Source of the DNA: Embleya sp051903075
Lineage (GTDB): Bacteria; Actinomycetota; Actinomycetes; Streptomycetales; Streptomycetaceae
Reading direction: 5' to 3'
Assembly: GCF_051903075.1 (NCBI RefSeq)
Contig: NZ_CP182422.1
Span: 3,968,001-4,032,000, forward strand
Length of the DNA stretch: 64,000 nucleotides
Of this stretch, positions 1 to 7,529 are shown one piece after another; positions within the stretch are counted from its first letter, which is position 1, and the number at the start of each line of letters is the position of its first letter. The notes below the pieces were generated by a model. It saw only the letters and a program-made list of their open reading frames with translations, was not told where the DNA came from and did no database searches. The position numbers and the translations under genes were made by a program.

Positions 1-1
1 G

Positions 2-211
2 ACCGGCCGCCTCAAGCAGCGCACCTACGAGACCAGCGCCGGCGAGAAGCGCACCGTGATCGAACTCGAAGCGGACAACGTCGGCCCGTCGCTCAAGTTC
101 GCGACCGCCCGCCCCGTCAAGGCCAACCGGCAGCAGCCGACGCAGCAGCGACAGCAGCCGTCCGGCGACGCATGGCAGACCCCCCAGCAGCCCAACAACC
201 CCCCGTTCTAA
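2..211 (+). CDS. ssb: single-stranded DNA-binding protein, C-terminal part (partial)
   Basis: The reading frame is open from the window edge and stops at 209-211. The visible 69 residues end an OB-fold (a TGRLKQRTYET strand, a GEKRTVIELEADNVGPSLKFA strand pair split by a turn), then a Q/P-rich linker, and finish with PPF. That tail is the usual SSB C-terminal tip that recruits replication and repair partners. The protein coats single-stranded DNA during phage replication and recombination. The N-terminal half lies outside the window. A phage origin is inferred from the genes that follow, since a host SSB would normally sit next to rpsF or rpsR. Confidence 0.85.
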   Translation, partial: TGRLKQRTYETSAGEKRTVIELEADNVGPSLKFATARPVKANRQQPTQQRQQPSGDAWQTPQQPNNPPF

Positions 212-224
212 GGAGCAACCCGCC

Positions 225-527
225 ATGCCCGCACCCCACACCCCCAGGTGCACCGCCGACAGCGATTGCCGCTGCGCACCCAACGTCCAATGCCCTGCCG
301 TTCTCGTCGACGGCGACAGCGTTGCTTACCGCTGCTACTTCGACCCCGACCACACCGACCCGCACGAGAGCGACGAGGGATGGGGATGGACCGACCCCCA
401 CCAACGGCGTGACCTACAGCGACGAATAGCCGACCCCGACCGACCGCGCGACCGGTCGCACCCGGCGCCGCGCGCGAGCAGCCTCTCGACCCTCTCGGCT
501 CGACCCCCCGGAGCACCCCTTGACTGA
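225..527 (+). CDS. hypothetical Cys-rich small phage protein
   Basis: This is a 100-aa ORF with an AAGGAG ribosome-binding site at 210-215, ten bases before the ATG. Its stop overlaps the start of the WhiB-like gene by eight bases. The first 40 residues hold five cysteines (CTADSDCRC, then two more), which suggests a small metal-binding unit. The C-terminal half is Arg/Pro-rich and probably disordered. No family is recognised. The codon bias is less clean than in the neighbours, so the downstream part of the frame is less certain than the start. Confidence 0.5.
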   Translation: MPAPHTPRCTADSDCRCAPNVQCPAVLVDGDSVAYRCYFDPDHTDPHESDEGWGWTDPHQRRDLQRRIADPDRPRDRSHPAPRASSLSTLSARPPGAPLD

Positions 528-786
528 CCCGTTCGCCGCCCCGTCCGACGTGCTCGACCTCGACCCCTCGACGTGGCCGTGCGTCGCCGCGGACGACACG
601 GCGTGGCTCGACCCGTCCGCCCTCGTACAGCTCGACGCCGCGGCGCGGTGTGCCGGCTGCCCCGTCCTGCTCGCCTGTCGCGACCGTGGCCGGCACGGTC
701 CGGATGGCGACCCCGAATGGGGTGTGTGGGGCGGCGAGACGACGCAGCAGCGGCGCGTCGCCACCGGCCGGAGCATCGTCAAGTGA
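520..786 (+). CDS. WhiB-like transcriptional regulator
   Basis: This 88-aa Wbl-family protein has the four iron-sulfur cysteines C21, C44, C47 and C53 in the family spacing (C-X22-C-X2-C-X5-C), followed by the G-[V/I]-W-G-G turn (GVWGG) and a basic tail. Wbl proteins bind a [4Fe-4S] cluster and usually act with the principal sigma factor at promoters. Several actinophages carry copies that can interfere with host Wbl proteins. The start is TTG with GGAG at 510-513. The stop overlaps the GTG of the next gene, so the two are probably translationally coupled. Confidence 0.88.
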   Translation: MTDPFAAPSDVLDLDPSTWPCVAADDTAWLDPSALVQLDAAARCAGCPVLLACRDRGRHGPDGDPEWGVWGGETTQQRRVATGRSIVK

Positions 787-1226
787 GCGCCGTCGAACAG
801 CGCGACCTCGACCGCCTCGACCGCCTCGACGTCCTGCTCGGCTGCGCCGAGCGCGGCGTGCTCCTGGTCGACGAAGCGCACGCGCTGCGCTCCCTCGTGT
901 ATCAACTCGTCGACCGGGTCAACGAGACCCACAGGAGCTACCTGCACGCGCGCGCCGGCGAAACCCGATGGTGGGGTCGGTGGGTCGACACGTCGCGCCG
1001 TTCGCGTCTGCGCCTTCGTGCGCTGCGCCGTGCGCTCGACCGCGCCCACCGGGCACGCGCCGTCGAGGCCGCACTCGCCGAACGGCTCGACGTCGCCGAG
1101 CAGCTCGCCGACGCACTCACCGATCACGCACTCGCCGACGACGCATGGCTGCTTGCCGACACCATCCGCCGTCTGTGCGCCGGCGACATCACCCCGCACC
1201 GCGCACTCGCCGACACGACCGACTGA
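783..1226 (+). CDS. hypothetical phage protein, Arg-rich helical
   Basis: The GTG start at 783 overlaps the WhiB-like stop (GTGA), giving 147 aa. The sequence is predicted to be mostly helical, with a heptad-like LDRLDRLDVLLG N-terminus, a central WWGRWVDTSRRSRLRL basic stretch and an acidic-alanine-rich C-terminal helix. No catalytic motif or family is recognised. Position places it with the early or middle replication and regulatory genes. The longer upstream reading frame beginning at 573 is rejected because it overlaps the WhiB-like gene. Confidence 0.65.
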   Translation: MSAVEQRDLDRLDRLDVLLGCAERGVLLVDEAHALRSLVYQLVDRVNETHRSYLHARAGETRWWGRWVDTSRRSRLRLRALRRALDRAHRARAVEAALAERLDVAEQLADALTDHALADDAWLLADTIRRLCAGDITPHRALADTTD

Positions 1227-1238
1227 GGAGCAGCACCC

Positions 1239-2048
1239 ATGACGTACACCGACACCGTGCGGACCGCGGTCGACGCGCTGCGGACCATCCGCGGCGAGTG
1301 GGGCGCGCTGCTCGTCGCGGTCGAGCAGCCGCCGGCCGACGAGTGGCCGCCGCGCGAGTACCGCGGCGGCCTGTTCGCCGGCGTCGACGGCGGCGACCCG
1401 CTGCTCGTCGTCGACCGCGCGCCGCTCACCCTGCGCCCGTACTCGGCGCCGGCCAACCTCGACGCGCTCGACGCCGGCGTGTTCGTCGAGCGCGCGCTGT
1501 TCGACCTCGCCGACACGATCGCCGCCGCGGCGCAGCGACCCATCACCCGCGCCCAGGTCGCGCCGCTGCGTTGGGAGCAGGACGACGCCGACGCCGCAGA
1601 CCCGCGCCGCTGGGCCTACCCGAGTCCCACCTCACCCGGCAGCCGCGCCCACGGGGCCGAGTTCGCCGCCCTGTGGGTCGAGGGTCGCGTGCTCGACGAC
1701 GACCTCGACGACGAGCTGCTGCTCGACGGCCGGCGCGTGCCCGCGCTGTTCCTCGCGCTGCCCGAGCACCTGCTGCACGAGGCGCACCGGGTCGCCCGTC
1801 GCTGCGCCGAGCGCATCCGGCGTGCCCTGCTGATGGAGGAGCGGCCGGCCCCGGGCACCGCGGCGTGCCCCTGGTGCGGCGGCGTGCTGACCCTGCACAC
1901 GCGGCGCGGCGAGCCCGAGCGCATCACGTGCGCGACCGGCGCGGCGTGCCCGGCCCCGGCATCGGTCGACGACGCCGGCCGGCGCACCTGGGCGGGCGAC
2001 TCCCTGCTCGCGCTCGTGACCGATCTCGCCGGCGCCGCCGCAGCGTAG
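1239..2048 (+). CDS. hypothetical phage protein with a CxxC zinc-ribbon-like C-terminus
   Basis: This 269-aa ORF follows the previous gene by 12 bases, with GAGGAGC just before the ATG. It is acidic. It has a C-terminal CPWCGG motif followed about 20 residues later by two further cysteines (ITCATGAACP), as in a zinc ribbon. Actinophages often carry proteins of this layout between ssb and the terminase, but the function is unknown to me. A hairpin that could terminate transcription follows at 2058-2086. Confidence 0.7.
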   Translation: MTYTDTVRTAVDALRTIRGEWGALLVAVEQPPADEWPPREYRGGLFAGVDGGDPLLVVDRAPLTLRPYSAPANLDALDAGVFVERALFDLADTIAAAAQRPITRAQVAPLRWEQDDADAADPRRWAYPSPTSPGSRAHGAEFAALWVEGRVLDDDLDDELLLDGRRVPALFLALPEHLLHEAHRVARRCAERIRRALLMEERPAPGTAACPWCGGVLTLHTRRGEPERITCATGAACPAPASVDDAGRRTWAGDSLLALVTDLAGAAAA

Positions 2049-2057
2049 GGCACCGGA

Positions 2058-2086
2058 CCGGGCCCGGCGCGAACTGCTGGGCCCGG
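2058..2086 (+). terminator. candidate hairpin terminator
   Basis: Inverted repeat CCGGGCCC (2058-2065) and GGGCCCGG (2079-2086) with a 13-nt loop, ten bases after the preceding stop codon. There is no long T-run, so termination efficiency is uncertain. Confidence 0.45.
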
Positions 2087-2101
2087 CTTGCCCGTTACCT
2101 C

Positions 2102-2133
2102 TTGTGTACTGAGTACTGAACTCAGTACAGTAC
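2102..2133 (+). promoter_or_regulatory. promoter with nested half-site operator
   Basis: Two tandem GTACTGA half-sites (2106-2112 and 2113-2119) face TCAGTAC (2122-2128) and an overlapping CAGTAC (2128-2133). This gives a 10-bp perfect inverted repeat (2105-2114 and 2120-2129) that contains a smaller one (2113-2119 and 2122-2128). A plausible promoter (TTGTGT at 2102, an 18-bp spacer, TACAGT at 2126) lies inside the same bases. A bound repressor would therefore block it. The site precedes the 2190 gene and probably controls that gene and those downstream. The binding protein is not known. Confidence 0.6.
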
Positions 2134-2172
2134 GAGGTGTCGGGCTCCACACCCGACACCCACTCACCACAA

Positions 2173-2189
2173 CCACGGGAGCTACCCCC
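2173..2189 (+). repeat. 17-nt translation leader, copy 1
   Basis: CCACGGGAGCTACCCCC lies immediately before the ATG at 2190 and is identical to 4408-4424, which precedes the DUF2637 gene. It contains a GGGAG ribosome-binding core. Confidence 0.7.
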
Positions 2190-3719
2190 ATGGCTAAGCG
2201 ATACGCGACCAGCACCCCCAAGAGCGTCGTCCTTCACTCCCAGGGCATCAACAGCCGGCGCGCCGACTGTGGCCGCATGGCCGAGCATGTCGTCGACGCC
2301 GACGCCGCATCGTTCGGCCTGGCCACGCAGACCATGCGTCACTGCAAGTCCTGCGTGAACACCCGCACCGCCCGCCGGCACGCCGAACTGTCGCTCGCCT
2401 CGGGCGTGATGCTCGTCGAGACCATGACCCCCAAGAAGCGCAAGCCGGCCGCCGTTGTCGAGGTCGAGCTGCCCATGCGCGACGAGCCGGCCGTCGAGAC
2501 CGAGCCGACCACGGCCGACGAGCCGTCGGACACGTGGACGATCACGAACCGCGCCGGCGAAGAGGTCGCCCGCGTCGAGGGTGCGACCGCCGAAGAGGCA
2601 ACCCGCGCCGCCGACGCACTGCCCGCCGTACAGACCACCATCCGGCGTGAGGGTGGGTTCGCCCGGCGCCGCCTGTACACGTCCGAGCTGCTGCCCGCGG
2701 TCGTCGAGGCCGGACAGCCGACCGTCGTCACGTACTACTTCCTGCGGTACGACGGCATGCCGTCGGGTCGCCAGACGCGCCAGTACTGCGACAGCATGGT
2801 CGACCTGGCGATCGAGTTCGATCTCGTGCCTACCGAGATGGTCGAGGAGACCGTCACCCTCTACCCCGGGCAGGACGCGACGACGACCACCCGCGTTGTG
2901 CGCAGCAGCGTTCCCGTAGAGCCGACGCGCGACGAGCGGCTCGACCGTCTCGCCGCGGACGTCGCACAGCAGCACGACGAGGCCGACGCATTGCTCGCCG
3001 ACATCGCGCAGACCGGCAGTGACCTTGCCCTGCTCGCGGTCGAGGTTGCAGACTTCGGCGCTGCGGTCGACGCGCTCGCCGAGCAGCACGCCGTCGAGGG
3101 AGTCGTCGTTGAGCCGGCCCCGGCCGAGCCGGTCCCCGGCGCACTGGTTGACCCGTGGACGTGGCTTCGGCGCTCGACGAGCAACCACGCCACACGCCGC
3201 ACAGCGTCGGCCGTAGTCGAGGTCCCGGCCGACAGCGCGACCGATGCCACGTTGCGCGCCGCGCGGACCGCGCTCGCTCGGCTCGTCGCACCTGAACGGG
3301 AGCCCATGACCGCCGGATGCCTGCCGTGCCACGCCGACCGGGGCAGCGTGCGCGCCGCGGTCGAGGTACTGCGCGCCGCCGGCCACACACCGGCCCTGCT
3401 CGTCGGCGACGGGAGCGAGAGCGACGCGACCGGGTTCGTCGTCGAGCCGCACGGCGCCGGCCGTGTGTCCGTCGCGCACATGGTGCTCGGCTCGACCGAC
3501 CGCAGCGACGGCTCGGCCTGGGCCGGCTACCTGCGCGCCTACGCGCACGCCCTGCGGATCTCCGGATGGACGATCGAGCCGCACACCGTCGACCGCGCCG
3601 TCGCCATCGTGCCCGAGCTGGATTTTGAGGCCGTTGTACGGTCGGCACTCGCGAGCGTCGACCCGGCCAGCAACGAGGCGCACGTGTTGCGCGCCTGTCT
3701 GACCCCGCCGATTGACTAG
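2190..3719 (+). CDS. hypothetical phage protein, 509 aa
   Basis: The ATG at 2190 follows a GGGAG site. The open frame upstream runs through the operator and is not used. The N-terminus has paired cysteines (DCGRMAEH, then HCKSCVN), suggesting a small zinc-binding domain. The middle is acidic and low in complexity. The C-terminal third (about residues 370-500) contains a CLPCHADRGS motif and a region rich in hydrophobic strands. No family is recognised. It is the first gene after the promoter-operator at 2102-2133, so it is likely the most tightly regulated gene of this block. Confidence 0.75.
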   Translation: MAKRYATSTPKSVVLHSQGINSRRADCGRMAEHVVDADAASFGLATQTMRHCKSCVNTRTARRHAELSLASGVMLVETMTPKKRKPAAVVEVELPMRDEPAVETEPTTADEPSDTWTITNRAGEEVARVEGATAEEATRAADALPAVQTTIRREGGFARRRLYTSELLPAVVEAGQPTVVTYYFLRYDGMPSGRQTRQYCDSMVDLAIEFDLVPTEMVEETVTLYPGQDATTTTRVVRSSVPVEPTRDERLDRLAADVAQQHDEADALLADIAQTGSDLALLAVEVADFGAAVDALAEQHAVEGVVVEPAPAEPVPGALVDPWTWLRRSTSNHATRRTASAVVEVPADSATDATLRAARTALARLVAPEREPMTAGCLPCHADRGSVRAAVEVLRAAGHTPALLVGDGSESDATGFVVEPHGAGRVSVAHMVLGSTDRSDGSAWAGYLRAYAHALRISGWTIEPHTVDRAVAIVPELDFEAVVRSALASVDPASNEAHVLRACLTPPID

Positions 3720-3726
3720 ACCGTTC

Positions 3727-3755
3727 GGCCCGCCCCGGCCCCTCCGGGGCGGGCC
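3727..3755 (+). terminator. hairpin after the 509-aa gene
   Basis: A perfect 12-bp stem GGCCCGCCCCGG (3727-3738) pairs with 3744-3755 across a 5-nt loop. It has no T-run. The next gene's ribosome-binding site (AGGAGGAG) follows within 10 bases, so the hairpin may attenuate rather than stop transcription. Confidence 0.55.
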
Positions 3756-3775
3756 CACCAGGAGGAGCCGAGCAC

Positions 3776-4351
3776 ATGAACGAGGCGCGGAACGCACGCA
3801 AGCACCCTCGGTCGTTGGACAAGGTGGAGCAGCGCAGCGCGGCCGAGCGGTACGCCGCTGAGGTCTTGCGCTTGACCCTGGAGTACGAGCAGGAGAGCAC
3901 CCGGGCGCGCGGCGACGCCGAACTGCTCCACGCTGCTCAAGTGCTTGCGGACGCGCGCCAAGTGCAGCCGAATATCCCGCGGATCGTGTATCAGGCTCTC
4001 GCCCGCGGGCGCGCCGCCGCAGACGTTGCCAAGCAACTCGGCCTGACCGAGTCCTACGTGCACAGGTTGCGGCGAGAGCACGTCCAATACGCGTGGCGCA
4101 TCGACGTGCAGCAGGATGTTGACTTCGTTGAGCGCGATGCCGACGTCAGCGTCGTTCGCCGGGACACAGCGCCCGCCGCATTCGCAGAGAGCCTCATCAC
4201 GTCCTACTACGAAGAACACCGGGACGACTCGCGCACGGTGCCACCGAACCCCGTGCGCGTGCTCGTTTGGCGAGACGAACCGGACGCGGATGCCGACGCG
4301 CTCTACGTCACCACTCACGTGCCGGGCGATCAAATCCCCGACCACGGCTGA
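3776..4351 (+). CDS. HTH-containing phage protein (sigma region 4-like helix-turn-helix)
   Basis: This 191-aa protein has a strong AGGAGGAG site. Residues about 80-100 read as a helix-turn-helix (RGRAAADVAKQLGLTESYVH), the form found in sigma region 4 and in small DNA-binding phage regulators. The N-terminal 60 residues are basic and helical. The C-terminal part is acidic, with a strand-rich VRVLVWRDEP segment. A DNA-binding regulator of middle or late genes is an inference from the motif only. Confidence 0.65.
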   Translation: MNEARNARKHPRSLDKVEQRSAAERYAAEVLRLTLEYEQESTRARGDAELLHAAQVLADARQVQPNIPRIVYQALARGRAAADVAKQLGLTESYVHRLRREHVQYAWRIDVQQDVDFVERDADVSVVRRDTAPAAFAESLITSYYEEHRDDSRTVPPNPVRVLVWRDEPDADADALYVTTHVPGDQIPDHG

Positions 4352-4407
4352 CCAGACACAGGCGAACCCCGGGGCGGACTCCACTCCGACACCCGGGGCC
4401 TAAACCA

Positions 4408-4424
4408 CCACGGGAGCTACCCCC
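4408..4424 (+). repeat. 17-nt translation leader, copy 2
   Basis: Identical to 2173-2189 and placed just before the ATG at 4428. It supplies the GGGAG ribosome-binding core. Such exact conservation outside coding sequence suggests a shared translational signal or recent duplication. Confidence 0.7.
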
Positions 4425-4427
4425 GCC

Positions 4428-5348
4428 ATGGCCTACCTTCACCCTACTGTCGCGCGCCCGCACACCGCCGGCGGCGCCGCCCGATGGGCCGCACCGCTCG
4501 CCTCCGGCACCATCACTGCGGCCTTTGCCTATCTCGCGTTCCGCCTCTCGTTCGAGTCGTTGACGGCGCTCGCCGTCGAGCACGGAACGCCGCCCGACAT
4601 CGTGTGGATGTTCGCCGCGCTCGTCGACGGCGGCGCCGTCGTGGGCACCGCCGGCGTGATGATGGCGCAGTACACCGGCCGCGCCGTCTGGCCGTACTGG
4701 CTCGTCGTCGCCGTCTTTGCCTGCACATCGCTCGGGTTCAACGTGGCGCACTCCGACCGGAGCGCGGCCGGCGTCGCAATCGCCGTGACGCCGCCGCTCG
4801 CGCAACTCGTCGCCGTCGAGCTGCTCGTGCGCCTGCTGCCGGCGCCGCCCGCCACGACCGGCGCCGCCGCACCCGACACGCTCGCCGCCACCGGCGCCGC
4901 CGCACCTGTCGCCACCCGACACGAACCCGCCACGCCGGCGCCGCCTCGACCGCCCGTGGTACCGCCCGGCGCGCGCCTGCTCCCCGTGGTGGCGCCGCCG
5001 CTCGACGACGGCGGCGAGCAGCTCGTCGTCGACGTCGCCGCACTCGCCGCCGCTGTGGCGCCGCGCCCGCCGCAGGCCGCCGTCGAGGCGCCGCTCGTGG
5101 CGTTCGTGGCGCCGCCGCTCGACGACGAACTGCTCGACGAGGACCAGGAGCACGAAGACGTCGACGAGCCGGCCGCCGCGCCGATCCGCCGGCCGAGCGA
5201 CGAGCAACTCGACGCATACGAGCGGCTGCTCGAACAGCACGGCCGCCGGCCGACCGCACCCGAACTCGGCGAGCTGCTCGGCGTCAAGCGCAGCCGCGGG
5301 CAGACCGTGCGCGCCGCGGTCGAGGCATGGCGCGCGAGCAGGGTTTGA
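4428..5348 (+). CDS. DUF2637 (SpdB-like) membrane protein
   Basis: This 306-aa protein has four hydrophobic segments in the first 135 residues (around 25-45, 55-78, 85-103 and 110-135). The order and WPYWLVVAVFACTSLGFNVAHS region match DUF2637, a family typical of Streptomyces integrative elements, plasmids and phages, where some members are intermycelial spread proteins. A long Ala/Pro/Asp-rich linker follows. The last 50 residues form a helical, HTH-like unit (DEQLDAYERLLEQHG, then TAPELGELLGVKRSRGQ) also seen at the ends of such proteins. The role is probably membrane-linked DNA transfer or partition. A strong terminator lies 70 bases downstream. Confidence 0.75.
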   Translation: MAYLHPTVARPHTAGGAARWAAPLASGTITAAFAYLAFRLSFESLTALAVEHGTPPDIVWMFAALVDGGAVVGTAGVMMAQYTGRAVWPYWLVVAVFACTSLGFNVAHSDRSAAGVAIAVTPPLAQLVAVELLVRLLPAPPATTGAAAPDTLAATGAAAPVATRHEPATPAPPRPPVVPPGARLLPVVAPPLDDGGEQLVVDVAALAAAVAPRPPQAAVEAPLVAFVAPPLDDELLDEDQEHEDVDEPAAAPIRRPSDEQLDAYERLLEQHGRRPTAPELGELLGVKRSRGQTVRAAVEAWRASRV

Positions 5349-5417
5349 AATCCGGCGCGACCGGGTGCAGCATTGGAGCCGTCCCCGGCGTGCCCGGAGA
5401 TGGTCAACCCGCTGCGA

Positions 5418-5450
5418 ACAGCCCGTCACCCCTCACCGGTGACGGGCTGT
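5418..5450 (+). terminator. intrinsic terminator before the packaging genes
   Basis: A 13-bp perfect stem (ACAGCCCGTCACC at 5418-5430 with 5438-5450) has a 7-nt loop and is followed by TTTCG. It separates the early or middle block from the structural block. Confidence 0.8.
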
Positions 5451-5481
5451 TTCGCGTGCCCGTACACACCCGGAGGTGCCC

Positions 5482-5727
5482 ATGTCCCCCGAACCGCCGA
5501 CCCGTCACCCGGCCACGGAGCAGGTAGCCCGCTGGTTCGCCGACGACCATCTGCCCGAGTACCTGCGGTACGCGTCGGGCCCGTGCAGGAGTCTCGCCGC
5601 GCTCATGATCCGAGACCTTCAGGACAGTCCCGAACTGACCGACGGCCTGCGGAACCTGCTCCGCGCAAAGGACGCGTTCGTACGCGCCGCGGTCGTGGCG
5701 GCCGAGCAGCCCAACCCGTCGAGCTGA
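5482..5727 (+). CDS. small protein resembling Acb2/Tad1 hairpin domain (candidate anti-CBASS/anti-Thoeris sponge)
   Basis: The protein is 81 aa. The ATG at 5482 follows GGAGG at 5472-5476. The GTG at 5476 overlaps that site and is rejected. The sequence is a helical hairpin with HPATEQVARWF, HLPEYLRYAS and ELTDGLRNLLRAKDAFVRAA. This matches from memory the small actinophage family assigned to the Acb2/Tad1 hairpin domain. Proven members elsewhere sequester cyclic nucleotide signals of host CBASS or Thoeris immunity. Its place at the head of the packaging operon is usual for this family in actinophages. Sponge activity of this branch is an inference. Confidence 0.6.
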   Translation: MSPEPPTRHPATEQVARWFADDHLPEYLRYASGPCRSLAALMIRDLQDSPELTDGLRNLLRAKDAFVRAAVVAAEQPNPSS

Positions 5728-5747
5728 CCCGACATGAGGGGGTGACC

Positions 5748-6263
5748 GTGTCCGACCCGATCACCGACGAGGACCGGCACCGCGTGTGCATGCTGCACGC
5801 CGCCGGCCGCAGTCGAAACGAGATCGCTCGCGAGATCGGTCGGTCCGGCAGCACCGTCTCGAAGATCGCTGCGGCCGAGGGGCTCACGTTCGACCGCGCC
5901 GCCACCACGGCGCCCGCCGTCGAGGCGCGACGCGCCGATCTCGCCGCCGTTCGGCTCGACCTACAGCACCGGCTCTACGCTCGCGCGGCCGACGTGCTCG
6001 CACGCGTCGAGGCACCGACCTACGTACGTACCGAGATGCTCATGTCCGGGCAGACGATCGAGGTCGTCAGCGACGACCCACCCGCGCAGGACGAGCGCCA
6101 CCTCGCGCAGAGCATTGGCTCGTACCTGACGTCGGCGCAGCGACTCGCCGATGTCGACGCCGGCAACGACTCGACAGGCGTCCGGTCGATGCTCGTCGAT
6201 CTCGCCCGCGGCATCCGCAGCGCGTTCGACGACGACGACGAGGAGGCCGACGAGGAGGGGTGA
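5748..6263 (+). CDS. terminase small subunit
   Basis: The GTG at 5748 follows a GAGGGGG site and gives 171 aa. Residues 8-45 form a helix-turn-helix (DRHRVCMLHAAGRSRNEIAR then SGSTVSKIAAAEG) of the type that recognises the packaging site. The remainder is helical and probably makes the oligomerising ring. The tail is very acidic (DDDDEEADEEG), like other small terminases that contact the large subunit. It sits three bases before the large subunit gene. Confidence 0.85.
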   Translation: MSDPITDEDRHRVCMLHAAGRSRNEIAREIGRSGSTVSKIAAAEGLTFDRAATTAPAVEARRADLAAVRLDLQHRLYARAADVLARVEAPTYVRTEMLMSGQTIEVVSDDPPAQDERHLAQSIGSYLTSAQRLADVDAGNDSTGVRSMLVDLARGIRSAFDDDDEEADEEG

Positions 6264-6266
6264 ACC

Positions 6267-7529
6267 GTGCCCTTGCTCGACGAACTGCCGCTCTCTCGGA
6301 AACAGCTCCGGTCGGTGGCGCAGGCAACGAGGCGCATCAACCTGTGGCATGGCAGCGTGCGCAGCGGCAAGACCGTTGCATCGCTGTTGGCCTGGGTACT
6401 TGCGGTCGCAACCGCGCCGCCGACCGGCCTCATCATCGTTGTGGGCAGGAGCCTGCAAACGATCGAGCGGAACGTGTTCGAGCCGCTCGCCGACGTGTCC
6501 CTGTTCGGGCCGCTGACCGGCCAGGTTCGACACACCCGCGGCTCGTCTGTGGCGACCGTGCTCGGCCGCACCGTTCACCTGATCGGCGCGTCCGATGCGC
6601 GGGCAGAGGGACGGCTGCGCGGGTTGACGGCGTCCATCGTGTACGTCGACGAGGCAACCTTGTTGCCCGAAGCGTTCTTCGTGCAGCTCCTCGCGCGGCT
6701 CAGCGTGCCGGGCGCGCGCATGTATGCGACCACGAACCCGGACTCGCCGCGCCACTGGCTCAAGCTCGGGTACCTCGACCGGCGCCGCGAACTCGACATG
6801 CGCGCCTGGCACTTCCGGCTCTCCGACAATCCTTCGCTGTCGCCCGCCTACGTGTCCGCGCTCGCCGCGGAATACGTGGGGCTATGGCGCCGGCGGATGA
6901 TCGACGGCGCGTGGTGCGTGGCCGAAGGCGCCGTCTACGAGATGTGGTCCGACGAGCAGCACGTCGTCGACGACCTGCCCGAGATCCGCCGGCATTGGGT
7001 CGGCATCGACTACGGCACCACGAACGCAACCAGTGCGATCCTGCTCGGCCTGGGTGCCGACGACCGGTTGTACGCCGTCGCCGAGTGGCGCCACGACGCG
7101 CGGGTCGTCCGCCGGCAGATGACCGACGCGCAGTACAGCAAGGCCATACGCGCATGGCTCGACAAGCTCGGCGTGTCGCCCGAGTGGACGTTCGTCGACC
7201 CGAGCGCGGCGTCGTTCTCGGCGCAGCTCTGGCACGACGGACACCCCGGAGTCGCCCGCGGCGCGAACGCGGTCGTCGACGGCATCCGCAGCGTTGCAAC
7301 CGCGCTCGACTCCGGCCTGCTGCGCGTGCACACCTCGTGCGAGGGGCTGCTGTCCGAGATCCCGGGCTACGCGTGGGATCCGAAAGCCAGCAACGAGGGC
7401 GAAGACCGGCCCCTGAAGCGGGACGACCACAGCGTCGATGCCTTGCGCTACGCCGTTCACTCGACCGCTCACGAGTGGCGCCACCTGCTACCCGAACGCA
7501 CCGCAGAGGAGGTCACCCGTGCTGCCTGA
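6267..7529 (+). CDS. terminase large subunit (PBSX/Terminase_3 type)
   Basis: This 420-aa DNA-packaging motor has an N-terminal ATPase and a C-terminal nuclease. Walker A is GSVRSGKT at residues 29-36, Walker B is VYVDEA at 125-130, and a TTNPDSP coupling motif lies near 155-161. The RNase H-like nuclease shows the acidic triad D248 (GIDYG), D311 (FVDPS) and D391 (HSVDALRY). All key residues are present, so the enzyme looks functional. The portal start overlaps its last 11 bases. Confidence 0.95.
   Translation: MPLLDELPLSRKQLRSVAQATRRINLWHGSVRSGKTVASLLAWVLAVATAPPTGLIIVVGRSLQTIERNVFEPLADVSLFGPLTGQVRHTRGSSVATVLGRTVHLIGASDARAEGRLRGLTASIVYVDEATLLPEAFFVQLLARLSVPGARMYATTNPDSPRHWLKLGYLDRRRELDMRAWHFRLSDNPSLSPAYVSALAAEYVGLWRRRMIDGAWCVAEGAVYEMWSDEQHVVDDLPEIRRHWVGIDYGTTNATSAILLGLGADDRLYAVAEWRHDARVVRRQMTDAQYSKAIRAWLDKLGVSPEWTFVDPSAASFSAQLWHDGHPGVARGANAVVDGIRSVATALDSGLLRVHTSCEGLLSEIPGYAWDPKASNEGEDRPLKRDDHSVDALRYAVHSTAHEWRHLLPERTAEEVTRAA

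Noticed and set aside
172..429. 85-aa ORF overlapping the SSB end and the Cys-rich gene
   Set aside because: It is Pro/Thr-rich low complexity in another frame, while the 225 start has the better ribosome-binding site.
1632..3797. 721-aa minus-strand open frame opposite the 509-aa gene
   Set aside because: It is a shadow of the plus-strand gene. There is no ribosome-binding site and the sequence is of antisense type.
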